Shown: positions 34,191-49,100, counted from the first letter of the stretch. The stretch is 64,000 nucleotides of DNA from Branchiostoma floridae (GCF_000003815.2 NC_049993.1:1460774-1524773); one strand, 5' to 3'. Made by a program: numbers and translations. Notes: a model not told the origin generated them from the sequence alone.

Positions 34191-37100
34191 GTGAGAGCTA
34201 AATATTATTTTCGTTTCACGAACATGAATGTATGCCTACCTTATCGGCCACTATAGTAATCAACAGGTTAAACCCATAATCACTCCAAGCTTGATATTTC
34301 TTGGTTAGATTACTAGAACTTTTATTGACTGGCATGAAACAAAAAAAAAATACATTATAAACGGTACCTGTTGAAACCCGAAATGAAAATCATTGCACGA
34401 ATTGTTACGCCTGACATATACCATTTCCCACTTATTCTGTATTTCAAAATATTTTACCAAACTTGTAATATCCTAATAACCAACAATCAACCACATTTTT
34501 CCACACGTCGCTAATTTAGTATTTCTGAAAGAGAAATTAATTACGTTAAACATTTAAACTGCCTCAAGGAGTTATAAAAAATGTTGCTAAAAGAATCAAT
34601 ATTTTGTAAAAAAAAATGAAAATATATATATTCTAAGCAAAGAAGGGGGTAAGAAAGACTAAAGAGCCCAAAACATGTAAAATTTCTGAGACTAAAATGA
34701 CCATTATGTTAGTTTAATATTTATATCTTCTTTATCATTTCTCCGTAGACATTTTGCACATGGCGCACTAATATAGAAGAAATACTTAAACATGTTTAGA
34801 TGTGAACAGCTCCTGCTTACTATCATAATGTATGCAAAGAAGATAAGGAAAGACAGTTTTTTTACTAACGGTGCAAAATTTAGGTCACCTTCATTTCCGA
34901 ATTCCAGCCGTTTTGTCACGAAGACAATGATTAATATAATAATTCTCAACTGCAAACTATAAAACATATTACACTTCCAAAAATACATAAGTAGGACAAC
35001 GAAAAAAAATGCATTTTATGAACACAGCAAATTAGAAACCAACTCTAGTATGACAGTTCTTACATAAACATCATAAATGGTTTCACATAGCCTTTTTAAA
35101 ATGAAAAAAAATGTTTTACAATCACTTACAGTACAAAACTCTATTGTACCCGTTGAATTCGTCTTACTTATTTTGAAGTGTACGTCAGTCGATTCAGATG
35201 ACAACCTGTGGAAAATTTGTTCCAGGTGAAAGCACCAACGATTCCTTTACTCGTAAAAAACAGAAAAGTCATCCTGGAAACTATAACACGATCCAAATCT
35301 AAAGGGGAAAATCTAATTTATTCCCCTTTTTTCGTCTTGAATATTGAAATATCAAGACGACAAAACTTGAAATCAAAGCCTTTTAGACTGTGATATCAAA
35401 AATTAAAGACACAGAAAAATTTAAAAAGTGAACTCTAGAGGCTTAGATCTCTGGGGTAACGAGGGAACTCCCCTCGTGTGACTGCCACAAAATCAAAAGG
35501 ACAGCCATTGAGACTTAGATCTATGGGGTTAACGAGGAAACTCCCCTCGCCTTAACGTCAACAACCACTACGCGAGGGGACTCCCCTCGTCAAATCCGCG
35601 GTAGGAGTTCCAGCACGAGGGGACTCCCCTCGTAGTCCTACATAAGGGCACGCTGGCTGTCTTCAGGTCCTACACGAGGTAACTCCCCTCGCAAAGGCCG
35701 ACACAAGGGGCACGCTGTCTCCAGTTCCAGCACGAGGGGACTCCCCTCGCAAGTCCTACATACTAGGGGCACGCTGGCTGTCTTCAGGTACTACACGAGG
35801 GAACTCCCCTCGCCAAGGCCGACACAAGGGGCACTCTGTCTCCACGAGAGGGCAAGTCCGACACCACAGTGGTGTTCCTCCATCAAGTCCGACACCAGAG
35901 GAAGTTCAAGTCCGGCACTTTGGAGTTTCTCACCCGACCTGACACATGGGGACACGGGCCCGTCCTGACGTGAACAAGGTGAGGTACGATATACAGTTTT
36001 ACTTATATGACACACCCACAACAAAGTGAACTTTTGATCAGTGTATTATAGTCCATTACACTCAGGTCATCGACAATAAGTATGCAAGAAGAGTTCTATA
36101 TTACATGTCATATATTCCAGACGCTCCTATGAATATAAATAAATGAACATGATAAAGCCATAGTTACTATTCCATGGTTACACGTGACTAGATCTCTGCC
36201 CAAAACATAGCTTAAACGAAAATAAATATGATAAATTCATTTAACGGTTTCCTTTTCCCTTTGAGATGATATAGACAGTTTCACTTGTAGTATATGATAT
36301 CCAAACCAAGCACAGGTCTATCGATATTTACAATCCAAAAGGTACTTCATTTAAACTGTTTTTTTTTTCAATTCTGCACGTATCCGTTATGCTACTATCT
36401 ACAAGAAAAGCATCATGGTATGTTTGATGGCACTGATACTATGAAATACAAAAGCACGAACAATTGGCTACTGAATAACAGAAAATAAAGACCATGCAAT
36501 ACATTTTGGCTAAGATTTAAAGAAATGAGACTTTAACAGCAGAGCGGTGAGGTCTCAATCTAGCTACTCGACCACGTCATCTTCCGCCTGCACGGGCACC
36601 ACGAGAGCGTCCTCGGCCTTTATTTCCACCTACAAGCTTCCTCTCCCCCACAGTTGATCTTTAGACGGCGATCTAAGTAATGACAATTGCATCATATTTA
36701 CAATTTTACAACATGACATGATGTCATCCTCATTACAACAAAAGAAAGTCTATTAGTAATAACCATACAGAAATTTAACTAGGCAGGTCTGTGAACCCAT
36801 CCAATATGTAGTATATTTTGGAGCACAACTTTTCACCTCGACACTTTCGAGCTCCTCTTCCAACAGACGGTCAAGCTCTTTACAGATGCCTGTCTCTGCC
36901 CCGTCTCTATTTTTGAGCGTCGTATAGGTCGCACATCTCCGCTGAGCCAGGAAGTATTTCGAGGTGCTGTTTCGGTGTTCTTGTCTTCTCGTGTCCCAGT
37001 CTTTCGGCGAACTTCACTGAACAGCTGATCTGAGTTGAGAAGGAATAACATTATTTTAATACTTCATACATTAATAAAAGAGATAACGTGAGCGTGTGTG

Positions 37101-40100
37101 CTTGTATGATCCAAAGGGCAATGAAAATAACCATGTAGTCCTGTGAATCAGTTGCGCCCCGCATCTCTATACTTTTGACCATTGCCAGTTTCTAAAACAT
37201 TTTCACATTGCATCGTTCCAGACCCACATAGGGTATATTGACATAATATCAAGTTTTATTGCAAATTCTTGCCCGTGGGCTAATTGCAGGTAACATACAA
37301 GATTCAACCAGTGTAAAATACAATATCACAAGTGTCTACTCTAATCTAAAACTAGTAAAAGCTAACTCTAGATCCTGGGTTATTGGTTTCGACTCCTTTT
37401 TTGAAGACAGTGGAAGACGAAAGATCCCGCCTTTTCTATTATGTGTGGGTTTTGTGATGTTAAAAGGAGAACTGTTTTCTTTTTGTCATTGAATGTGAGA
37501 AAGTTTGGATGGAATTTGATGGCCTCTTTGAACAGCTCTTCTCTTTCTTGATTATAGAAAGAGCAGTTTGACATAAAATGTGATTCGTCTTCCACCACGT
37601 TTGACGTACATTGTTTGCACATTCTTTCACACACGGATAGCCTCTTGTACCGCCCTCTCTCAATTTCGAGAGGATGGGCACTAATTCTAATTTTGCTGAT
37701 TGCCGAGCGTAAATCAAAAGTATCTAATTCTAAGTATTTTTCCATAGTATGTGCTGTTTTACAGGTCTTATAAAATCTTAGCTTACCAGTATCTATACTC
37801 AAGTTATGACGAGAGGATTGGATAAACATATCAGAGATTCTAGATCTTATCATTGTACATATAGATCTGATATCACTAAGTGAGTTACATGAATAGAAAA
37901 GGTACGAGTGGCCACTACTATCCAAAATTTCTTTCACTTGTTGTAACAAGGTTCTTCTACGACTATTAGAAATAGATTGATGTTGATACAAAAGGGCATC
38001 AGCTTGTAACAAATGTCTTTGAGAATCCTTTGTAATAACCGTAGCCAGTAACGAATAACACGCACAGATATATCTAAGTCTAAAGGGAATCTGCCAAGCT
38101 CTGATCTAGATGCTAAATTACTACAATTTCTGGGAACTCCAAGTATATTCTTACAAAAGCGGTGATGCGTAATTTCAATTGGTGAGTAATCATTAATAGA
38201 CTCTGTGCCCCAAATTTCACACCCATAAAGGAGATTCGGCTTTATAACGCGCCAATCGATTTCCGCTGCCACGGTTTATACTGAAAAAGGCAATGCAAAG
38301 AAAAGTGTGTTTGCAGTACTGCTACTGGGGAAATGTGCTTTTGAAAATACAGTCGACGACTAAACGCATGTTATTTATTGGACCTAATCTTAGCCTACTT
38401 TCACCGATTTTTAAAATTTTCGAAGCACATGTATTTCACAATTGGTTTGGTGCGTCAGCATGTTGTTTGACATGTCGTTAGGTCGTACCTGCGAGATAAC
38501 GCACGTTGTTTTGTTTACACGGTAACCTTTTAATAACTAAACAAGAGTCCGTTTTGTGTAAAAAAAAAAAGGAATAGAAAGGAAAGGAAAACTTTGTTTG
38601 CAAATCATAGACGATAAGGGAGTGAGCAATACTTAGACGTACGTCCTCCAATGCAGGCACAGTGATTTTGAAATAACGTCATCAACATAATAACGAGGCA
38701 ACCACAGAGGAGTGCTCAGATGGCCAAAAGAAACGTTAACAAAGTTGACATTGAACGTCGAAATAACAAATACCCACATACAAAATGTCATTACAATCCA
38801 TTTAAAGGCTCAAAGTTATGCTGGCCACAAATATCCGTAAACAGACACACACTGACACAGATACACTCTCTAAGCAGATATAGAAGTAGTCGGAAATGTG
38901 ACTGGCGAAGAGTGGCACAAATGGCGTGATGTGTGAGTGAGTTGCGCCCCTTTTCTGCGCCTGGTAAATAATAAATCTAAAAGTGAAAGGCCCTGTCGGG
39001 GCGTTCTCCCGTCATCCTTTATACTATTCAACCCCCTATTTGCGGTTACATGTTTGGTTGTCGTCATAACATATTTATCGTTCCCGAAAACTGATCTACC
39101 GGGTGCTTATTTTGAATGTGACCATAGCATAAGGAAGTTACCTGCTAAGAGATGCACATGGTTTTGTTTGTCCTTATTTCTAACATGGGCAGGCCAGTGG
39201 GTACTAGTAATTTGGAAGCGAATATGAAAAAGCCAAACCGTAACTTTTCAAACTCCCCGATTTCAGGTTTGCTATGCCAATCGCCATCCTTCTATCATTT
39301 GAAACTCACATATTCAGCATACAGTGGCCGGCGGTAAGGGAGCTTGAAAACGTTTTTCTTAAGGTCTCGCCTTTCCACGTCTGCTCGAAGCTTACCGTTT
39401 CGCGTGGCAGTGCCAATTTGTTTGACAGACGAACGTGCGATTTTGTTTTAGGAATCTGTTTGGAAATTACAAAACCAACTCCCTTCTGGACAATTAATGT
39501 CGACCTCACAAATCTGAGGTTCACTTCCTGTATATATAAAATAACTCTGCTGTACCTTGGTTGTACCAACGTAAGCTTTTGCTTCTGCTAATGTTTTGTT
39601 TTGCAACCTTCACAAATAACACATGTACTACGTAGATCATGGGTTACAGAAGGTAATACGGAACGTGGATAAATACCGTTCCATTCTTATGTACTGGTGG
39701 TAGCCTTCTTCGCAGACCCTAGCAGTTCTCTCGTATATTTTTTGGGAAAGAAACAGGTTTTCACTTTGAGCCAGCGATGCGCAGTGACTGGACTCCCGAC
39801 TCAAACACATGTGAAATGGTACACCCCGCCGGCCACAAGAACGTAGTAGAAGCGAAAACACGACCTAAAAATATATAAACCAGGCACTAATTAAACGCCA
39901 ATGCCCGTGAAAATACTCTCCACGTAGATTTTGGTGGTGAAATTGCGGCTGAGCTCTGTTTGTCGAGTACGTAAATTTAGGTCACGAAGGAGAAACCTTG
40001 CCATTGTGCGGACAGACTACTCTCCAAGCAGAGGTTAGTAGTTTTTATCGGGCTTTCTATTTTATACTGGCAAAGTTGAAACCTATATAAACGGGTTTGG

Positions 40101-43100
40101 GCGGGCGGACCTCAAGAAACAATACAAAATAGAAATATCCCGTCCCTCGGATAGGACGTTAAATGGAGGCCCCGTGTCAGGGGAGAGTCACACCCCGGGC
40201 ACGTAAAAGTACCCGCCACAATTATCTAATAGAGTAGGGGACCTTCCCGGTGTGAGTGGATCAAACCATTCCGGCAAAATGGGGTAGGGAATTTCCCAAG
40301 CAGCCTCGTAACCCCTGCTTCGCCTATTGTACTATTGAATCAGTTAGTCGAACTTGTTCTGACTTAGGGAGAAGAGATGCCGCCACAGTGAGCATAGTTC
40401 AGTGCCTAGAAGTGATCGATGGCCTTGCACCCCTAAAGTCGTTAAAAAAGGCCCGACAAAAATGACTAAAAAACGGTTAAAACCAGCCGGAGTCTAACCA
40501 TTTATCGAGTCGAAATAAAGGCACAAACAAACAAACCTCTGCTTGGAGAGTACAGACCGGCTGCCCGGAGCGCAAGCGAAAAATTTTATCAGATTTTAAG
40601 AGGCCAATGTTTGGGCTAGATGAAAGTATTTTGATCAACAACCGACCCGATTTTCTGGTAATATCTGCTTGATGAATACTGGCTCTTTATGCCATATTTG
40701 GCCATGGATAATTTCCGCCGTTTCGTCACCGTAACATCTGCTTGGAGACTATAAAACACCCACATGGAGATGTGATAAACAGAGCAGCCAGGAGTGAGAT
40801 GTTTATCTTCGAAACTCAACCATGACAGGGAAAGGTCGGAAATAGACACACGGCAGGTCCGCGGGAGAGACTTGCGTTCATTCACACAGTTCGGAGAAAA
40901 ATGACTTTTCTGTGTTGAATTGCTGTACATGGATCTACTTGATTGAGGCCATATTCCACGGCCTGGCAGAAACAATGCGTAGTTAATTTGCAGGGCGGAG
41001 GCCTTGTCTAGTATTCATGTCATAACCTAGTTAGCGCTGTTGAATACGAATATATACAAAATGCGGTCCACATTTATGAAAAATGACCCCTGGCTCTGTT
41101 TTTGACGATTTTTAAAAGTTTATATCGGGCTTTCTATTTTGTACCGTTTTGTTGATGTCTCGCGGTCGGAGCGTAACCTCTGCTTGGACAGTAGGGGGGC
41201 TGTTGTAGAGATTCCTTGGAGGCATGCTGGCCCTAGTGCCGAGTAGTTGTACTCTCCAAGCAGAGGTTAGGTTCCCGCTGTTTTTTTTTAACGTTTTTAG
41301 TCGTTTTTATCGAGCTTTCCATTTTATATTGTTACCGGTTGTGTCTTGTTTTGTCAAAACCTGGCGGACTTGAAGAATCAATACAAAATAGAAAGCCCGA
41401 TAAAGACGACTAAACAAAACGTTATAAAAGAAAGCCGGAGCCTAACCTCTACTTGGAGAGTAGAGGAGTTGCAGCTTGAGTACCATTCGTCCGTGGCGAC
41501 CGCTGCCTCAATCATTTCACTTGATAACTCGTTGTTAGTATTCGAAAGGATTTTGAGCCTGAGTGGCCACTAGGGTCAGGGTGGTTCTCAGGCTAGAGGA
41601 GTAGGGCTGTATAGGCCCTGGAAACAGCCTTGCATGTTTGATACGCAAAGTGATGAACACCAGATGATCCAACAGCCGCCTATGATCAAGTGAATCTATT
41701 ACAAGGATCAGGTTTCACCGATCACTTCAGTTCTCCGCCGGTTCAAAGCAGGCTTTGGGGACATCCCACAGTGGGGACATCCCTGGTAGGCGTACCTAAC
41801 AGCCAAGCCGATAGATAAATAAGCAAATAAAGGAAAACTACACACATTTCAGGTTTCTCATAATAATTTGAACTATTAATAAGTGAGTACTAAGGGTAAT
41901 CTATTATTCGATATCTACACAAAGAAAAAGAATATGAAGGATCCTAGAAGGCTGGGTATTCCATTTCCGACACTGGAAGGGTTAACGGAGATGAATGGTC
42001 TTGAATAGTCATAAATGCTAGCCTGGATGGCGGGTTTGTAGCACACATACAGGCAATGGTGGATTCGGCGAGAGAAAAACATGCCCCCTCCCCAGCCGGC
42101 CGCGGGGTATAATCAGAGGTCAGACAGGGGGGCGTTTGTGCCTTCCCCGCGCTGTGGGTCTGAAATTACTAGTCAGTTTCTCCCGGGAAAACGCCATAAC
42201 ATTAGATAATTAGCGACTAAACTAGTTTTAGGAGCACGAACATGCAAAAAAAAAAAAAAAAATGAACGACTGTTAGGACCTGATTTTCCCGTGATTACTG
42301 TCGTGTTCAACATAGTCATTTGTCTACACATGTTCAAAGTTCTCGAGTTGTAGTCCGGGTGCCCAACCCCGATCTATATCATATCTATCGTGCACATTTG
42401 GGTGCAACTGAGGGCGAATGTTGCAGAGTAGATATGTATTAGCCTGGGCTTTGGCTCCAGTTCAAGCCATTATAGAATTCCTTTGGTGGCCCTTTAGCAG
42501 TACTGACGTTTGGGAAACTATCTCTAGTCTGGACTACATTGTTCTGCCACACTCCTCTCCAAGCAGAGGTTAGGCTCCGGATGTTTTGTTTTACGTTTTT
42601 TTAGTCGTTTTTATCGGGCTTTCTATTTTGCATTGTTTCTTGAAGTCCGCCAGCCAGTTAGGTTTTGGCAATACAAGATTCAATATAAAATAGAAAGCCA
42701 GATAAAAACGACTAAAAACGATTAAAAAAAAACAGCCGCCGCCTAACCTCTGTTTGGGGAGTACCACACTTCCAGGCTGGTACCACGCCTGACCACTCTA
42801 AACAAATCATTGAAAATATCATGACCATAATCGTACTAACCTTCAGATAGCCGACACAACTAGGTACGCCGATGTTCTGGATGGTTCCTAGATCAGCTCC
42901 GTTATGGAGCAGCGCATCCTTTTTACTTTCCTTCAGAAACCACCACTTTCCTGTATCCGACATCATGACAACTTCCGGGCTATCCGACATGACCTCTTCC
43001 CTTGTACTTGTAGGGTTCCTCCTGGCTTTCCTCGCGGATTTATAACCTACAAGTAGTACAACTATTCATGCTGATATTGAGTCAAAACGCGCTGACGACT

Positions 43101-46100
43101 AGTACTATAAAGTTACGGTCAACGAAACAGGAAAGTCACCAAACAGCATCAATAGCAGTCTATCAAAGTTGAAGACGAGTCTCAGAGCTTCAAATGACGA
43201 AGACAGCTCACTCTCGCTGAGTCACTCTTTGTTCGGAGCAAAAAAATCTTAATTGGAAACAGATCTGACAGGCAGGCACGGGGCCTCTCCCTGACCCGCG
43301 TAGTTACGAGGTCAAACGAGGGGCTGGCAGCATACTTCTGTCCCTCAGGGACCCGAGCGCGGGGCAGACAGGTCTCATTTTGGATCTTTTCTTACAGAGC
43401 TGAGGTCGTGTTTACTAGATGAAAACTCGTTACCATGTTTGTAGTCTTCTATTTACTCGGGTGTCTGGCATATGAATACCGTTGTATCCCCAAGTTCGAC
43501 TTTGAGATGGAACTCTTGGGAAAACATGCATCTGGGATAAATCTGGGATAGAACTGGAGTCTGTCAGATTTGGAACCGGACGTTCCTTGCAGCGCCAGAA
43601 GAACTCGACTCTACCCTAGATGTAACCGGAATACTGTACCGAAATCAATACTGAAACTCTACAAGAACGGGGGAAAGGTAATGTTTATCTTGTTTTCACG
43701 TTTCCACCGTTGTTGCAAATTATTATTACCAGAAATGTTTTACTGTTCCGTCAGCCCAAAAAAAGAAGAAAAAAAAATTGGTAATTTTGGATTTGCGTTT
43801 GCCATAGTGATGAAAAAGATTCAAAGGACACGTATAGTGTCTTTGTTGTCTGTGGACCGAGGGAGAGGGGTGTACATGTACTAGAACTTTATTTGAAGGT
43901 ATCCAATCGCCATCATCATCATAGGCAATAGGCCAAGATATCACGGTGCTGAACTGCCCGGGTACTACTGTCCGGGTTGCCACTTGGTGTTCCAAGTGTG
44001 ACCCTAAATGAACTTGGGATCGCCCGAGCGGGTGCCGAACATTCTCGCAGCGAGTTCCGACCGATGCGGAAGGCTCACATTTCCAAACCGGGGCCCGGCC
44101 GGGCAGCTTTCGGGAGCGAAAAGAATGATATAAAAAGTATCATAATACACAAAATGTCAAAAAAAGATTCAAGGACATGCTTTGTGTATATTTCTAGGTA
44201 GACATTGTAATTTTTCTTTTCTTAAAACATCCCGACCGGGCCCCGGTTTTGAAATGTGACTTAAACCAAGGAGGTTTCAACCTCCTTGCTTAAACCTAAG
44301 CGGATTTTTCTCGCTAGGACCAAGGTAACTCTACTCTCCNNNNNNNNNNNNNNNNNNNNNNNNNNNNNNNNNNNNNNNNNNNNNNNNNNNNNNNNNNNNN
44401 NNNNNNNNNNNNNNNNNNNNNNNNNNNNNNNNNNNNNNNTGAGAGTAGGTAACTTAGCTCAAGGGAAGTACATTCCAAAGCTGACGGGGGCGGTTCATGA
44501 GCGCAGCAGGTTGTCATTATCTGATGGTTCGGTCCCTTTGTCAAGAACCCATTCCGAGGCCTATTTTTGCCCATAATCCGAGCAACATTTTCCGGACCCT
44601 TTCTGTAATCAACCAGTATTTCTATTGTTGCCCGGTAACCGTTAGGTGCATCTTGAGAGTTTCCCGGTAAGCTGGCGACGGCACAAAGAAACACATGGAA
44701 CGCTCACATGCGGCGACGCACACATCCCGTACAATTATGGAAGAACAGCCCCGGCTGAAACCACTATACTCTACTCTAAGTCTAAAGTAAGTGACTGTAG
44801 AGTGCATTTGCGATTCTCTCTCCCTCTCGTAGCTGGGAGATAAGAAGCTTTTCATGAATTGTTTATTTCAGTCCCTTTTTTGTTGCTTATTTTATTTATC
44901 TATCGGTTGGCAGTTCAGTACGCACAACCAGGGCTGACTCTCCAAATCCTGAGCACTATGTGTACTTCTTTCAATTCAACCGGCATCTTTATGTGATAAA
45001 GCCTAAAGCCTGAGCTGAAGTGGTCAACTGAAGTGGTCGGTGGAAGTTTCTGCGTGTAACATAAGCACTGTGTCATATGCGGCTGTTGAATCATCTGGTA
45101 TTCATCAATCACTTTCTCTGTGTATCAAAAGTGTTCAGGCTGTTTCCAGGGCCTATACAGCCCGACTCCTCTAGTCTTATCCTCCGCAGTGATAATGTAT
45201 TCCAAATGCGAGACCAGATTACTCAAACATAACTATACTTTTATCGATAATATTTTGTTGTTGTTTGTATGTAGCCTCTTAGCACTATTGTCTATATAGC
45301 TATTAGTTGTTATTGATTGTCAGGCATTGTACCTTCGTTGTGCGATTGTTGAGTAATAAATTCATTCATTCAAATTCATCGATTCAAGCTACACCCCCTC
45401 GGCTCTCGGGCCAACATGCCTCAAAGGAATCTCTACAGCAACCTAACAGCGCCCTGACACACACGCTCCAAGCAGAGGTCAGGCTCCGCGGCTGCGAGGC
45501 TTCAACAAAAGGGTACAAAATAGAAAGCCCGATAAAAACGTTAGACCCCGTTAGACCCTGATAGATATCAAGAAAACGGTACAAAATAGAGGAATGTTTA
45601 GGTCTTTTACTAGTTTTAGTTGTCTGGCAGACTCCAGCTTTTCTGCTTAATAAGAAGGCGACGAAAAGAAAACTTGACTTAATAATATCTAAACAATGTG
45701 GACCGCATTCTCTTGGTATAAATCAGCTTGATTTCTAAGCTATTAAACTTGATGATTACTGTACTCAAAAGACCCCTCTCCCCTCCGAACTACACATCAT
45801 CCTTCTGTCATTCTGTCTGTCAGGCACGACAGTCGAATATGGATCAAATAGTAACAGATCAACACAATTCAACACATAAAAATTATTATATATATTCTCC
45901 GAACTGTGTGAATGAACGCAAGTCTCTCCCGCGGACCTGCCGTGTGTCTATTTCCGACCTTTCCCTGTCATGGTTGAGTTTCGAAGATAAACATCTCACT
46001 CCTGGCTGCTCTGTTTATCACATCTCCATGTGGGTGTTTTATAGTCTCCAAGCAGATGTTACGGTGACGAAACGGCGGAAATTATCCATGGCCAAATATG

Positions 46101-49100
46101 GCATAAAGAGCCAGTATTCATCAAGCAGATATTACCAGAAAATCGGGTCGGTTGTTGATCAAAATACTTTCATCTAGCCCAAACATTGGCCTCTTAAAAT
46201 CTGATAAAATTTTTCGCTTGCGCTCCGGGCAGCCGGTCTGTACTCTCCAAGCAGAGGTTTGTTTGTTTGTGCCTTTATTTCGACTCGATAAATGGTTAGA
46301 CTCCGGCTGGTTTTAACCGTTTTTTAGTCATTTTTGTCGGGCCTTTTTTTAACGAGTTTGCGCAGTGCAAGGCCATCGATCACTTCTAGGCACTGAACTA
46401 TGCTCACTGTGGCGGCATCTCTTCTCCCTAAGTCAGAACAAGTTCGACTAACTGATTCAATAGTACAATAGGCGAAGCAGGGGTTACGAGGCTGCTTGGG
46501 AAATTCCCTACCCCATTTTGCCGGAATGGTTTGATCCACTCACACCGGGAAGGTCCCCTACTCTATTAGATAATTGTGGCGGGTACTTTTACGTGCCCGG
46601 GGTGTGACTCTCCCCTGACACGGGGCCTCCATTTAACGTCCTATCCGAGGGACGGGATATTTCTATTTTGTATTGTTTCTTGAGGTCCGCCCGCCCAAAC
46701 CCGTTTATATAGGTTTCAACTTTGCCAGTATAAAATAGAAAGCCCGATAAAAACTACTAACCTCTGCTTGGAGAGTAGTCTGTCCGCACAATGGCAAGGT
46801 TTCTCCTTCGTGACCTAAATTTACGTACTCGACAAACAGAGCTCAGCCGCAATTTCACCACCAAAATCTACGTGGAGAGTATTTTCACGGGCATTGGCGT
46901 TTAATTAGTGCCTGGTTTATATATTTTTAGGTCGTGTTTTCGCTTCTACTACGTTCTTGTGGCCGGCGGGGTGTACCATTTCACATGTGTTTGAGTCGGG
47001 AGTCCAGTCACTGCGCATCGCTGGCTCAAAGTGAAAACCTGTTTCTTTCCCAAAAAATATACGAGAGAACTGCTAGGGTCTGCGAAGAAGGCTACCACCA
47101 GTACATAAGAATGGAACGGTATTTATCCACGTTCCGTATTACCTTCTGTAACCCATGATCTACGTAGTACATGTGTTATTTGTGAAGGTTGCAAAACAAA
47201 ACATTAGCAGAAGCAAAAGCTTACGTTGGTACAACCAAGGTACAGCAGAGTTATTTTATATATACAGGAAGTGAACCTCAGATTTGTGAGGTCGACATTA
47301 ATTGTCCAGAAGGGAGTTGGTTTTGTAATTTCCAAACAGATTCCTAAAACAAAATCGCACGTTCGTCTGTCAAACAAATTGGCACTGCCACGCGAAACGG
47401 TAAGCTTCGAGCAGACGTGGAAAGGCGAGACCTTAAGAAAAACGTTTTCAAGCTCCCTTACCGCCGGCCACTGTATGCTGAATATGTGAGTTTCAAATGA
47501 TAGAAGGATGGCGATTGGCATAGCAAACCTGAAATCGGGGAGTTTGAAAAGTTACGGTTTGGCTTTTTCATATTCGCTTCCAAATTACTAGTACCCACTG
47601 GCCTGCCCATGTTAGAAATAAGGACAAACAAAACCATGTGCATCTCTTAGCAGGTAACTTCCTTATGCTATGGTCACATTCAAAATAAGCACCCGGTAGA
47701 TCAGTTTTCGGGAACGATAAATATGTTATGACGACAACCAAACATGTAACTGCAAATAGGGGGTTGAATAGTATAAAGGATGACGGGAGAACGCCCCGAC
47801 AGGGCCTTTCACTTTTAGATTTATTATTTACCAGGCGCAGAAAAGGGGCGCAACTCACTCACACATCACGCCATTTGTGTTACTCTCCACTCTTCGCCAG
47901 TCACATTTCCGACTACTTCTATATCTGCTTAGAGAGTGTATCTGTGTCAGTGTGTGTCTGTTTACGGATATTTGTGGCCAGCATAACTTTGAGCCTTTAA
48001 ATGGATTGTAATGACATTTTGTATGTGGGTATTTGTTATTTCGACGTTCAATGTCAACTTTGTTAACGTTTCTTTTGGCCATCTGAGCACTCCTCTGTGG
48101 TTGCCTCGTTATTATGTTGATGACGTTATTTCAAAATCACTGTGCCTGCATTGGAGGACGTACGTCTAAGTATTGCTCACTCCCTTATCGTCTATGATTT
48201 GCAAACAAAGTTTTCCTTTCCTTTCTATTCCTTTTTTTTTTTACACAAAACGGACTCTTGTTTAGTTATTAAAAGGTTACCGTGTAAACAAAACAACGTG
48301 CGTTATCTCGCAGGTACGACCTAACGACATGTCAAACAACATGCTGACGCACCAAACCAATTGTGAAATACATGTGCTTCGAAAATTTTAAAAATCGGTG
48401 AAAGTAGGCTAAGATTAGGTCCAATAAATAACATGCGTTTAGTCGTCGACTGTATTTTCAAAAGCACATTTCCCCAGTAGCAGTACTGCAAACACACTTT
48501 TCTTTGCATTGCCTTTTTCAGTATAAACCGTGGCAGCGGAAATCGATTGGCGCGTAATTGTTATTCATTTAATTATGTCAATATATCCTATGTGGGTCTG
48601 GAACGATGCAATGTGAAAATGTTTTAGAAACTGGCAATGGTCAAAAGTATAGAGATGCAGGGCGCAACTGATTCACAGGACTGCATGGTTATTTTCGTTG
48701 CCCTTTGGATCATACAAGCACACACGCTCACGTTATCTCTTTTATTAATGTATGAAGTATTAAAATAATGTTATTCCTTCGCAACTCAGATCATCTGTTC
48801 AGTGAAGTCGCCGAAAGACAGGGACACGTGAAGACAACAACACCGAAACAGCACCTCGAAATACTTCCTGGCTCAGCGGAGATGTGCGACCTATACGACG
48901 CTCAAAAATAGAGACGGGGCAGAGACAGGCATCTGTAAAGAGCTTGACCGTCTGTTGGAAGAGGAGCTCGAAAGTGTCGAGGTGAAAAGTTGTGCTCCAA
49001 AATATACTACATATTGGATGGGTTCACAGACCTGCCTAGTTAAATTTCTGTATGGTTATTACTAATAGACTTTCTTTTGTTGTAATGAGGATGACATCAT

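Larger units (their letters stand above)
35285..40905 (+). repeat. Left arm of giant element
   Basis: Matches 50533-45895 in reverse complement nearly base for base. Exceptions are scattered substitutions, small indels (for example 7 bp near 38907) and the 1-kb retroelement at 37248-38246. High similarity ends near TTCGGAGAA at about 40905. Confidence 0.93.

Noticed and set aside
38293..39591. Mirrored pairs of 60-105 codon open frames in the arms
   Set aside because: Duplication of the arms alone makes them look conserved; they lack recognisable domains or consistent splice context.
43726..43995. 89-codon minus-strand frame in the element core as a transposase
   Set aside because: Low-complexity Phe run, no catalytic acidic motif, and no splice continuity with 42841-43046 that I could establish.
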